NCBI GenBank assembly: GCA_000827495.1
Contig: KN817523.1
Span: 846,238-864,308 of the forward strand
Direction: 5' to 3'
Origin: Hypholoma sublateritium FD-334 SS-4
Taxonomy: Eukaryota > Basidiomycota > Agaricomycetes > Agaricales > Strophariaceae
DNA: 18,071 nt
Both the position numbers and the translations under genes were made by a program. Positions 10,041 through 18,071 of the stretch are shown piece after piece. The notes beneath the pieces were generated by a model. That model saw nothing but the letters and a program-made list of their open reading frames with translations, did not search any database and was not told the DNA's origin. Numbering within the stretch: position 1 is the stretch's first letter; every line of letters starts with the position of its first letter.

Positions 10041-10347
10041 CAAGTTGCAGCGGGAGCATGATGCTCGTGTTCGTGCGGTTGCCCGCAAACACCTCGCACT
10101 TCACGAAAGCGTCGCTTACGCCTAGCTCGAGCTCCTTCTTCACCTTTTCCTCCGTCTTCCCGAACGCGAGTGCCTCGGGGTGCGCGAAAAGGTCGGACAG
10201 CAGGATACGGTGGTGCTTCGCGTGGTGGATCGGGTTGTGCGTCGTCGTCGGTGCGATGATGTCCGCGGGGATAACCTTTGCGCCTTGGAGCGTGAGCTGG
10301 TAGAACGAGTGCTTCCCGTTCGCGCCCGAGGCGCCCCAGATGATCAG
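10041..10347 (-). pseudogene. Isolated exon of glucose-6-phosphate isomerase
   Basis: A 307-bp open exon lies between an acceptor (CTAG at the right edge) and a donor (GTGAGT). The translation matches the isomerase C-terminal half: [54 protein letters not shown], then [17 protein letters not shown]. That is the order of the fungal enzyme that interconverts glucose-6-phosphate and fructose-6-phosphate in glycolysis. The rest of a roughly 550-residue enzyme is absent on either side. The Glu of the conserved WGEPG loop, which I recall as the catalytic base, is Ala here, and GNRPTNSI has become GNRTNTSI. I read it as a captured or duplicated fragment, not a working gene. The frame itself is intact, so the capture may be recent or the exon may still be spliced into some transcript. 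Confidence 0.8.
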
Positions 10348-10490
10348 CTAGACGGTGTTGAGAGAGGGTAAGTGATCAGGATGAGGGAGGGTGTGCGCCA
10401 GTTTGATAGTTCACGCGCTGGCCGCTGTTGGTGGTGGACTTCTCATTCAACTCCGTATCTCCCTGCGGACGACTGCGCGCGCTACCTATC

Positions 10491-10688
10491 CACCGCTGCG
10501 ATGCCTATGGTTAGACGCCACGCGCGGAATCCACTAGAAGCACATACTACGCACGCCAACTGGCATTCACCACCGCGACGCCTGCGGTTAGACGTCACGC
10601 GCGGAATGGCCTAAGTTAGTGCTTCAAAAATACCAGTCGAGTCCCCGGGCCCCCAAGAGCCACCGCGCCGCCTGTGGTTGGACGCCAT
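10491..10688 (+). repeat. Three-copy short direct repeat
   Basis: A unit of about 37-40 bases starting CACCGC occurs at 10491-10530, 10571-10607 and, shortened, 10660-10688. The shared core is GYGGTTRGACGYCA, followed in the first two copies by CGCGCGGAAT. The start-to-start distances are about 80 and 89. It sits at the right flank of the GC-rich island holding gene fragments. It could be a minisatellite, a subterminal repeat of a mobile element, or a sign of replication slippage. Confidence 0.65.
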
Positions 10689-10699
10689 GTTGCACAGGT

Positions 10700-11458
10700 C
10701 CCAGATGAGTCCGTGGCATGGTAGAGACAGGTCGTAGGCGGCGATGACCCAGCGAGACATGTTGAGTGGTGTGGGATAAGTAGTGTGTGCGGTTGAAGTT
10801 CGGGGTTCGAAGTACTAATAATAATACGCCATCCGTTTTTGTAATTACTGCTTTTGATTTATGTAAAATTGCCACAATCTATTTTTACGAATCTCGAGCC
10901 TTGGGCTGGTGTGTAGGCTCCATAGTTGTTTTGCTTGGACTCCAATTAGGCTTAATGCCTAGTCAAAACTATAGGATTCCAGCAAAGTTATGCAGTCGAT
11001 GCAAAAATCGGCTGCCCCACCCGTCGCTTCAACAATCGAATGTGATGCTCGATATAGGCCCAGTGCTGCACCCCCGTCCTACGCAGATGAGTGCGCTGGA
11101 AGTAGCCAGTCATCTTCCACCATGCACAGCCGGTTCTCCCCACGCTGCGAATGAGCCGAAGGAAGCCACTACATCACACATGCTCTTGGAGCGGGGTGCT
11201 TGTGACATTGTCCATCCAGAATACCGGCTCAAACAGTGATTATATTGGATAACTACGACGAAACATTGCCTATCGGAGTTTAAGGCCTTTCAAGTCCGGA
11301 TCCCAGTTGTCGTAATGGCGTTAGTTGGAGTCATAGTTGCCTAGCACCTCAGAAAAGGCAAGGAAGGGGGTCTGAAATCTGTGATCAACGGTGGTAAGCC
11401 CGAGCTACTGCCAGTGTGATGCCAGGGCGCACCTTGTACCTTTCAATGCTGTTTGTCC
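10700..11458. other. Intergenic stretch, no supported gene
   Basis: A plus-strand frame is open for 150 codons from 10787 to 11239, but it has no ATG near its left end. Its translation changes character midway, and no family motif is visible. An alternative frame over 11030-11150 is Ser/Pro-rich. The right end should contain the 3' untranslated region of the minus-strand gene that stops at 11459. Confidence 0.4.
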
Positions 11459-12441
11459 TCACAGCTTTCTGCTCTTTGCGGCGGCACGAGTAGTCTCACG
11501 CTTGATTTTAGCAGCAGATCGGTAGGAAGAGGACGGCTGTAATGGAGCGCGGCTGTGCGATGTGGAGGCTAGGCTTGTGAGTTTGTGACCGGAGCCTGAT
11601 GCAGCTGGCGGGGGGGACTTGCGGCGCTTGGGCGTGGTCGGGGCATCCAAGCGGGCATCCATCACAACATCATACATTTTGCGAGAGTAGGGACTGCCAT
11701 TCTCGTCATCTGGGAGCTCAAAGTCGTCTATGTTTCGTTTTATCGGCTTGGGGGACGTGGATTCGATTTCGCTGTCCGTGCTGTCGCTATAGTCACTATC
11801 GCTGTCTGTAACAACAACGACTACAGGGAGCTGCTTCTTCAAAGTCGAAAACAACGGGGTTGAGGCAGCAGAGGCTGGAGGTGGGCTCTCACAGCGATGA
11901 GCAGCAGCAGCATCAATTTTGCGACGAGGCGGTGTTGAGATTCTGGCTGCGACAGAGACAGCGGCGTTGCCGCCATCCTTGCGTAGGATATCGATGGTCC
12001 CATTGGCACACGCTACACTCCAAACGCGAATGGCCTCCTTCCAAGTCTTGCAGGTGTGCCACATGGCGGAGGGAAACACATCTACAGAACGATGGACGGC
12101 CGCCCTACCTCACTTCATATGAGCAATGTAAAGAGGAAAGTGACGGCTATGAAGGCTTACAATTCATGAAAAACTCCAACGGTATAGCCCTTGATGACAA
12201 CATAGTATAGGCGGCCGAGGTACCACCCACTTGGTTCAACAAGGAGGGCGGTCTCGACGATGCCTAAGCTTGAGTTGTTGAAGGCACCCTTATCATTCAT
12301 GTCATCCAAGCTGTATCCCTTGTCTCTAGGGGACAGAGACTGGCGGTTGTTGTAAGCGCTAAAGTTTTTGCAGGATGAGCGGAGCAAGGTACGAACGCGA
12401 CTGAAAGAGAGAGTTGACCGAAAAACTTGAACACGATCCAT
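11459..12441 (-). CDS. Viroplasmin/RNase H1 N-domain-like protein, two exons, 308 aa
   Basis: Exons 12161-12441 and 11459-12104 are separated by a 56-bp intron (12105-12160, GTAAGC to TAG) in phase 2; the stop is TGA at 11459-11461. Across the junction, residues of about 72-131 read GWYLGRLYYVVIKGYTVGVF, then an FPSAMW turn, then TWKEAIRVW. This is the layout of the viroplasmin / RNase H1 N-terminal fold (Y-x-V-x-x-G-x-x-x-G-V-F, then F-x-x-A-x-x-K-x-[FY]-x-[ST]-x-x-E-A). In other proteins that fold binds RNA-DNA hybrids or nucleic acid. No catalytic RNase H domain follows. The remainder is disordered: PVVVVVTDSDSDYSDSTDSE at residues 187-206 is a textbook-looking SUMO-interaction motif, TPKRRKSPPP at 251-260 looks like a nuclear localisation signal, and the C-terminus is Lys/Arg-rich. 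The start at 12441 is the first ATG; 12300 is an alternative. It diverges from the gene at 13062. Many such proteins occur in Agaricomycetes, of unknown role. Confidence 0.65.
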
Positions 12442-13061
12442 GGTCAACAAGGAGATTCGGACGCACCAAGCATGATTTGCGTTCTTTTTGACCTTCTTCT
12501 AGNGCAATGTTCGGGAGATTTGCAGGCTATCCCACTGCCAAATTCAGCTTTCTCGGCATTGAGAGCAGGTCGGCGACGAGGCCGGCTTCTGGATGACGCG
12601 TTTTGAGGAGAGGAAGTTGCGTGCGTTGGCTAATGATCTATGGTGGGGCTGGTCCTTAGCATACCAATGGCTGTCCATACCGCCTAGTCTGCATAGAGAG
12701 CGTACCGAGACACTAGTACTGAAGTAGATCATCCAGAATACAAGACCATTTGCCTTCGTCCTAAAAGCGTCCGCATGTGACCACCATCAAACATAAACAA
12801 ATCGCTTCCCCAGCGTCTACGTCTGCACTCTGCCACCGTTGATGCTCCGCTGCGATCTAGTCCGTTTCTAAGCTCTTGGGCCCTCATGCGCGTTTAGCAC
12901 CATCTGTCTCCACTTCACTGACCCCACAGCCTTTACCCGTAACTCGGGACTCGGTCAGACCGCTCCACATCGATGAGAAGGGTCTCGTAATACTGCTCCG
13001 CAGAAGCCGTCCAGGTACATAAAGGCCTCAGTTTGTGAGCAGCCAATCTAACTAATCCAGT
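12442..13061. promoter_or_regulatory. Shared intergenic region of a divergent gene pair
   Basis: These 620 bases separate two genes reading away from each other, so they should hold both promoters. On the plus side a TATA-like TACATAAAGG lies at 13016-13025, about 37-46 bases before the ATG at 13062. The short minus-strand frame at 12544-12732 has no supporting signal and no join to the gene on its left. Confidence 0.4.
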
Positions 13062-13625
13062 ATGCAACGCTATCGTAAACACCCGTCACAAGCCTTGAAT
13101 AGCTCCGAAGCGGAGTACTCGGACTTCCCTCCTTGTAGGGAGCGTAAAAGCACACCCCCTGCTCCAGGTCATTCCGAGCCGCAGTCGATCTACGTGTCCA
13201 GCAGCGAGGAGTCTAAGCCCCTTCTATCGCAGAGAGGCCGGTCATCAAATGCGAGGCTTGGTAGAAGAAACCTGGTCAATGTGCCAGTGGGGAGTGCTGT
13301 TGCGCCNGTGAAGCAAGGCAAGGTAGTGTTCATGCTTAGCTGTCGGCGTTGCAATGCGCTAACAAGTGGATACGACTATCAGGGCCGCTACGCTCAGCAA
13401 GTGCAATCGGGGTCGAAGCGCCGAGGGTCTGAAGATGCCGAAAACAAGCCCCCACCAAAGAAACGGCGACTCGGATCTGGTGATGTCGCCGACATGGCAT
13501 GGCTGCGAGAGGAGATTACCGGTATCAGGGAGGGTGTCGAGAAGATAGTTGCTGAGGCAAGGGAGGGTAGAGAAGCGCTAAACAGCGCTTTGCAGGAGCT
13601 TCTTCACGAAGTGCAACAATCGTGA
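13062..13625 (+). CDS. Small nuclear-type coiled-coil protein, two exons, 167 aa
   Basis: The start is the first ATG, about 40 bases after a TATA-like site; the stop is TGA at 13623-13625. The whole span is open, but 13323-13382 looks like a 60-bp in-frame intron: donor CAAG|GTAGTG, branch site GCTAAC, acceptor CTATCAG, phase 0 on both sides. It encodes a Cys-rich segment out of style with the rest. If retained, the protein is 187 aa. Residues 1-80 are disordered and Ser/Pro-rich, with IYVSSSEES at 43-51, a weak SUMO-interaction-like motif. A basic PPPKKRRL follows near 110-117, then a helix (MAWLREEITGIREGVEKIVA onward) ending in a short coiled coil. The N at 13307 is a third codon position of Pro, so it changes nothing. 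No enzyme domain is present. It diverges from the viroplasmin-like gene. I do not recognise the family; small helix-ended nuclear proteins of this kind are common among Agaricomycete unknowns. Confidence 0.65.
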   Translation: MQRYRKHPSQALNSSEAEYSDFPPCRERKSTPPAPGHSEPQSIYVSSSEESKPLLSQRGRSSNARLGRRNLVNVPVGSAVAXVKQGKVVFMLSCRRCNALTSGYDYQGRYAQQVQSGSKRRGSEDAENKPPPKKRRLGSGDVADMAWLREEITGIREGVEKIVAEAREGREALNSALQELLHEVQQS

Positions 13626-13899
13626 GCTTTTGGCTCCCAAATACTGTAGTGGGTGGTCCATCTAACACCGTCTGCCGCCGCTTTGAGCCAATCCACATAT
13701 ACNCCGACCTGAATTCCTATCACTTCAGACAGCTCGAAATGATTAGTTAGCAGTACTTATTCCTGTATGCCTCTATGTTACTATACGCGACAATTTAACA
13801 AGGGACACGTGCCATGATACCATTGATTTGATGAACGGGCACCAACACTGCTCCCCAACTGCTCCCATCAGCCCACTCCCAAAAATTTCGAACTTTGAA
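13626..13899. other. Spacer, 3' flank of the small nuclear gene
   Basis: No coding signal is visible. It contains the 3' untranslated region of the gene ending at 13625 and AT-rich DNA. Confidence 0.4.
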
Positions 13900-14844
13900 G
13901 GTATGTGTTGCTCTTCTTAGGTGTCGCAGCGGGGTGGACCGCCTGCTCCTAGGCTGCTTGGCTTTTCTGCACTTTGTCAGGCGTGTGAGTCGCCAAGCGG
14001 CATGGCATCAGGCGGGCCACACCAGCTCCCCCAGCACACCACCCACTTAATGCGCATCTTCTCTTTATTTTCTGTGCAGGGCTCGGCATGCCGTTTCAAA
14101 GTCGAACGGCATGCACCCACTACGCCTCCTGCCAAGTAAAAGACGCGCCTAACGCGTCTGATCCAGACAAGATCCGGACGCGAGTACTCGTCGCTGTGCG
14201 CGTCCCTCGGCGCTAAGACTGTCGTCCGGGCCAGTGGTGCGAACACCGAACGGCTCTTGGCTCGCTCCGTTTACTGCGACCTCAGCAGCGCGCTGGACTG
14301 CGAGGCCAACGACGAGTTCTGCGCCCCATCCTACCTATGGCAGCGCTTCCTCCACGCCCAGTATGCCTATTCCCCAGATCTTGGCCAAAGACGCACACGA
14401 AGCTCGCCGCCTACCTCGCTGCCGTTTAAGAAGAGCAATCACGCGAAGATTCGATATGCGCGCGCAGAGAATCACGAGCGCGAGGGAAATGCTCCGCTCC
14501 TTGCAGCGGTCAAAAGCGTAGGGCCCTCGTGAGCAACGGCATCAAGACAGGGCTTGATAGCGAGAAGCTAACAGTCGCCCGCAGTGCATACGTCNCGAAG
14601 AGCTTCTCGGAGCCCGACCTTGGTGCTATGGGCTTCGATGGGGTGCCATGGGACAGACCCCGCGTGCCTTTCATCTGCTCCACTACGTAGACAACNGCTT
14701 CACGACGGACGCGACGCCGAAGGCAAAAAATCAGTCAAATACGCGAAGATGCAGGCCGAGAAAGCCGGGCAATGGAACTTTGGACTGCAGTGCTTTAGTG
14801 CGCTGGACGAACTGGCGCCCTCGGAGGAGAGCGAGCAGCTGTAA
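13900..14844 (+). pseudogene. Degraded coding sequence, unknown source
   Basis: Protein-like pieces appear on the plus strand in shifting frames. Near 14310-14390 the piece is APSYLWQRFLHAQYAYSPDL. Near 14529-14635 it is VSNGIKTGLDSEKLTVARSA, continuing to SFSEPDLGAMGFDGVPWD. Near 14725-14844 it is SVKYAKMQAEKAGQWNFGLQ, then a tail SALDELAPSEESEQL and TAA. No single frame or phase-correct set of introns joins them, and two N bases (14595, 14696) lie inside. An intron-like acceptor (TTATTTTCTGTGCAG) sits near 14066-14080. I think this is a broken gene. I do not recognise it, and the minus-strand frames over the same span look like shadows. Confidence 0.35.
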
Positions 14845-15102
14845 ATACGCGCGGCTGCAGGACACAGGACACATCGGGACGCACCTGATATGCCGGGGTA
14901 AAATAGCACATACATTCTCGCATTAATCTGACTGTGTTTGGAAAAAACCATGTTATGATATAAAAATTACAACTAGAGACACTATGTACAAGCTAGGGCA
15001 TTCTTATGGCTGAAGAACACAGTGTTTGCAGAGGGAAATTCACGACAAGCAGGGGCAGGCCCTGTAGCCAAACCTCCGCCAAGCAACTCAAATGAGCGTA
15101 GA
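14845..15102. other. Intergenic, converging 3' ends
   Basis: This AT-richer stretch lies between the end of the degraded plus-strand sequence and the stop of the minus-strand DUF6698-like gene. Nothing coding is seen. It should contain the 3' untranslated region of the latter. Confidence 0.4.
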
Positions 15103-16742
15103 TCAGGCGGCCTCCTCAGTCTCAAGAGCCGCACGCTGCTGCTTGAATGCTTTCCGAGATGCTGAGGTGTTTGATTGACGGCGAAGAGCAGCGTCTGGAA
15201 AGACTTTCCTGTTATGACCGCAGTTTAGTCGAAAACACGTTTGAGCGCTTGACAGGGATGCTTACCTAGACCACCATTCCAGTAATTCCTTTGCGTGCTT
15301 CTTTGCAACGAGACCAGGAGCATCTTCAAAGAAATCAACGATATAGTTACTCAAGCCCTGGTAATCAAATCCTCCATAAACAGATGCCCATGAAGCTGCG
15401 GTTTGCAAGTTGAAGTGCAGCTAGTATACGCCGATAAGTATGGAGCAGTGTACAAAAAATGGGGCTCACCTGTACTGCAGCGTATGCAATAGAGCGGGGA
15501 GTAACTTTGCCGTTCAGTTGAACCTTCGATGCCACATTCCGGCGCAGGCCCCTTTTGCCGGATGCGGTCTTCTGCAGCCTTGCTGGAGGCATGTTCTCGT
15601 TGCCCTCTTCCTCGTCAGGAACGCCCTTTGCCGAGGAAGGCGACGTAAAAATTGCTTTGAAGACCTGCGAAATACTAAGGACAAAGCACGAGCTTTGAAA
15701 ACCAACGCACCTGAACAAGGAGAGCACTCATTAAGTATCCTGACTCCAGCTGGTCCGCATTTGCCTTGTAATTTGTATAGAAACAACGTGCGTGGTAGCT
15801 AGATAGCCAGTCAAAGGCATCATCGCATGCGCGTAGCTTAGCACGAACGCTGTCNAAGGGCCAAGGTGAGATTACTTCATCGGCTGTGTGAACAATCGAC
15901 TCACACAAGGTCAGTCCAGTCGAACTCTGCAGGACATAACAGCCTCCCTGTGACATCGTGCTGGATTCCTCTGTTCTTGCGGCAGCTAGGGTCCAAGAGT
16001 ATCTCGGGGCGGCGCTGCGCTGCATTCAGCCAATCCGCGACGAATGTACGAATCCGATTTAGGTCGTCGCTACGAGCGCTGTCAGCGCCGCGCTGAAGCT
16101 GTTGGACGTTCAGAAAAGCGATGCGTCAAAATATAGGACCGTGCCACTCACCTCTACATAGAACGTGTGGAGCTCCTCGGGCGACCCGTCATCAATTTTC
16201 TTCTGGAAGTTTGGGATGAGGTGTTTGAGCACTTGAACCGCCGCATGGCTACGTGCCCAGCTTAGGAGTCAATGTCAGGCTTTTGAAATAATAACAAATA
16301 CAAACATAGTTGCGACGTACTCGCGCTTCAACTCCTCAACCTCGTCATCGTTTAGCTCCTCGAATTCCTTGTTCAAATCCGCGTCATCTGCATCCTCCAG
16401 GTAGGCGGAGTGTCTATCTGAATCTGAGACTTGGTCTTTNATTTCACCGCAGATGAAGGCCACTTTTCGTACGCCGCGCCCAAGCTGACTGATAGAGGTC
16501 GTGTTCCTGATTGGTGACAAGTTATAAATCTAATTGTAGTCATTGATCAGATATACTGACCCAGCCTTTCTTTTGGTTGTCTTTTCAGAGTTCACCTCCT
16601 CTTGAAGTGCGTGATACCGTCGTTTCCACACAGAGCCTTGGTCCTCATTGCCGTCGCCGCCCAGTAAAGAATTGTTGGTGGGGTTTAGAGGAAGTGGGCC
16701 TGGAGGCTGCGAAGAGCCGCTGAAGGCAGAAGGAAAGGACAT
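15103..16742 (-). CDS. DUF6698-like protein, eight exons, 421 aa
   Basis: Hand-built exons: 16561-16742, 16321-16506, 16152-16260, 15905-16098, 15711-15849, 15470-15664, 15266-15420, 15103-15208. The seven introns are 54, 60, 53, 55, 46, 49 and 57 bp, all GT-AG, and phase is kept throughout to TGA at 15103-15105. Residues 1-60 are disordered. Then come GRGVRKVAFICGE, an acidic linker, and from about residue 127 HAAVQVLKHLIPNFQKKI. Next is LQRGADSARSDDLNRIRTFV (about 160-179), IQHDVTGRLLCPAEFDW (about 203-220), FKAIFTSPSSA (272-282), and a helical tail with VYGGFDYQGL. The order of GAD-x-ARSDD, TGRLLCP-x-x-[FY]DW and F-x-IFTSPSSA is, from memory, the signature of DUF6698, a family expanded in Agaricomycetes with unknown function and often near DNA transposons. 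Three N bases fall in or near it: 15855 lies in an intron and 16440 in exon 2. It diverges from the Plavaka ORF. Confidence 0.85.
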
Positions 16743-17151
16743 CTACGCTGCGGAAAGGAGAGGGTTTTTTCTGAACAAGGTACGCTGCTGCTCCCGTTAT
16801 ATGGTGATAAGTTTAATGCTCAGAGCTAGCGTTTTTCATATAGCGCCGTTTTGGCATCAGTGTGGAGACGACGGCTCCACCTGCCTACATTTCGTGACCG
16901 CAGTGGTCAAGCCTCCGGCGCTAGAAACATCATGACATCAACGAAGCCGGGTACGAACAGGGGCTGGACGCTAGTGCAGAGCTAGGCCTCTTCAACAACC
17001 TTACAACAACATATCTATATTTTACGTCCAACTGTCTGTGCCGGCTTTACCAATCACATCGCTCTTATCACCCATGGCACGACGCTTTCAAGGCCGCTCG
17101 ATACTGCAAATTGCCGTCTTTTTTTTGATATTATCACTCCTCATCTCACTA
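16743..17151. promoter_or_regulatory. Divergent promoter region between DUF6698-like gene and Plavaka ORF
   Basis: About 410 bases separate the two start codons. A TATA-like CTATATTTTA lies near 17013-17022, before the plus-strand ORF. A perfect 6-bp hairpin, GTGGAG ... CTCCAC (16862-16867 and 16875-16880), lies mid-region. If the transposon's left terminus is between the genes it should be here; I found no inverted-repeat end that I can defend. Confidence 0.4.
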
Positions 17152-18071
17152 ATGTTTCCATGCAAGCATTGTAAAGAAGAATTCAGTGCTCTGTCCTTGA
17201 AAGGCCTTAAGCTACATCAGAAGAAATGCCCAGCTTATCTGAGCCATGAAGAAGGAGCAAATAGTCGTCGAAAAGCAACCGTGGAGTCTAAAAAGGTCAG
17301 GAGGCAAAAAATCAAAGAGTACAAGGCGCGTTTGGGCTCAACGGCTCCAGGAGTAAGCCTTCTGTAGGTCCTGATGATACACGGCTAATTGGTCTATCAA
17401 GGATCCAGGAGAGCCTACTGCTGGGGCAAACGCGGCATGTTTCGAAAACGAAGCCAACAACGCGCAACCGTCCCATAGCTGGGAGGATCGAGCAATGGAG
17501 CAAGACTTGACCGTGCTTCCGCCTCCCTCTCCTGTGCCAACTCCCTCAATGCCCGCAGTCCCTTTATCCCCTTCGCCACCTCCCCCTCCTCAACTTACAC
17601 ATGCAGGCCGACCAAAGCGGAACTATCGACTACCCGCTCGCTATCTAGACGTCAATCCCGAAATTCTACAGCCGCTCGAGGAGGAAAACGAGCAGCCAAC
17701 AGCTATATTGCCGCGCTTGACTCTCATCGTACGCAATCGACTGCAGACCGCTACAAATTCTTTTGGCCTATTCCGAGAATACCTCTACCGGCCCTCCTTT
17801 GATCCTGACTCCTTTGTTCCCGTTGAAGACCTTTACCAAATCAAAGGAGCTGTCAGAATCAGCCCAGGATCNGTGCAATCCCCCTCATCTCCTACTCTTG
17901 TTCATCGAAACGAGTCGGTTGAGATGCTCATGAACTGGAAGGACTCCGGTGCCGCAACAAAGTCAGATGCTGAGATCAACCGCCTGGTGAAGGACGTCCT
18001 CCTTAATCCCAATTTTGAACTTAAAGATTTACAAGGATTCAATGCTGCCAGAGAAAACCAACGGAGCGATG
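17152..18071 (+). mobile_element. Plavaka-type DNA transposon ORF, 5' part only
   Basis: Exons 17152-17352 and 17402 to the window end are joined over a 49-bp intron (GTAAGC to CAAG, phase 0), giving 290 residues before the cut. Residues 4-26 form a zinc-finger-like C-x2-C-x14-H-x3-C knuckle. A basic stretch follows, then a Pro-rich linker (about 105-131), then GRPKRNYRLPARYLD, FGLFREYLYRPSFDPDSFV (188-206), MLMNW (242-246), and KSDAEINRLVKDVLLNPNFE to GFNAAREN (254-286). That order is how Plavaka proteins of Agaricomycetes begin, ahead of the RNase H-like transposase core, which lies beyond the window. An in-frame ATG at 17074 would add 26 residues, mostly hydrophobic; I prefer 17152 because the zinc knuckle starts at once. 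No stop or frameshift is seen, so this copy may be intact. Confidence 0.85.

Noticed and set aside
10787..11239. Plus-strand frame of 150 codons
   Set aside because: It has no ATG near its start, no family motif, and changes composition midway.
12544..12732. Minus-strand frame as an upstream exon of the viroplasmin-like gene
   Set aside because: No splice pair joins it in phase, and the gene already has an ATG at 12441.
15440..15802. Plus-strand frame of 120 codons
   Set aside because: It is antisense to the DUF6698-like gene and crosses that gene's introns.
17074..17151. N-terminal hydrophobic extension of the Plavaka ORF as a signal peptide
   Set aside because: A transposon protein with a zinc knuckle should not be secreted; the T-rich DNA before 17152 is more likely a 5' leader.

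Overview
The window looks like an accessory, transposon-rich stretch of a mushroom-forming basidiomycete (Agaricomycetes) draft assembly. The reasons are many short introns (46-68 bp, GT-AG, with CTRAY-like branch sites), the N-terminal part of a Plavaka-type (CACTA-like) DNA transposon protein, a DUF6698-like gene, and several proteins of types that I know only as expanded unknown families in Agaricomycetes. Isolated single N bases are scattered through the sequence. No rRNA, tRNA, CRISPR or prokaryotic signal is visible.

Layout. 1-2650: no convincing gene, but 823-1880 is an old, diverged tandem repeat with a spacing of about 190-210 bp. 2650-3660: weak coding relics only. 3678-5180 (minus): a four-exon coiled-coil protein, 445 aa. 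5290-5780: a spacer with recurring AT-rich short motifs. 5781-7723 (minus): a seven-exon, 537-aa protein of an expanded basidiomycete family of unknown function. 7782-8350 (plus): relic exons of another gene, with a frameshift. 8450-10750: a GC-rich island holding broken minus-strand pieces of two unrelated housekeeping genes, a BRCT protein of the Rtt107/Brc1 type and glucose-6-phosphate isomerase, plus a three-copy short repeat. 11459-12441 (minus): a viroplasmin/RNase H1-N-like protein with a SUMO-interaction-like motif. 13062-13625 (plus): a small nuclear-looking coiled-coil protein, divergent from the preceding gene. 13900-14850: degraded coding sequence that I cannot identify. 15103-16742 (minus): an eight-exon DUF6698-like gene, 421 aa. 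17152-18071 (plus): the 5' part of a Plavaka transposon ORF, cut by the window edge and divergent from the DUF6698-like gene.

The intact genes share one style: disordered N-termini, basic nuclear-localisation-like patches, coiled coils, no enzyme core and many tiny introns. They are interleaved with repeats and gene debris. I read the window as a nest of mobile-element-associated genes, not a metabolic cluster. The structures of the five complete multi-exon genes were built by hand from splice signals and reading-frame continuity; every junction keeps phase, which is the main support for them. No function is assigned beyond what family resemblance allows, and all family names come from memory, not a search.
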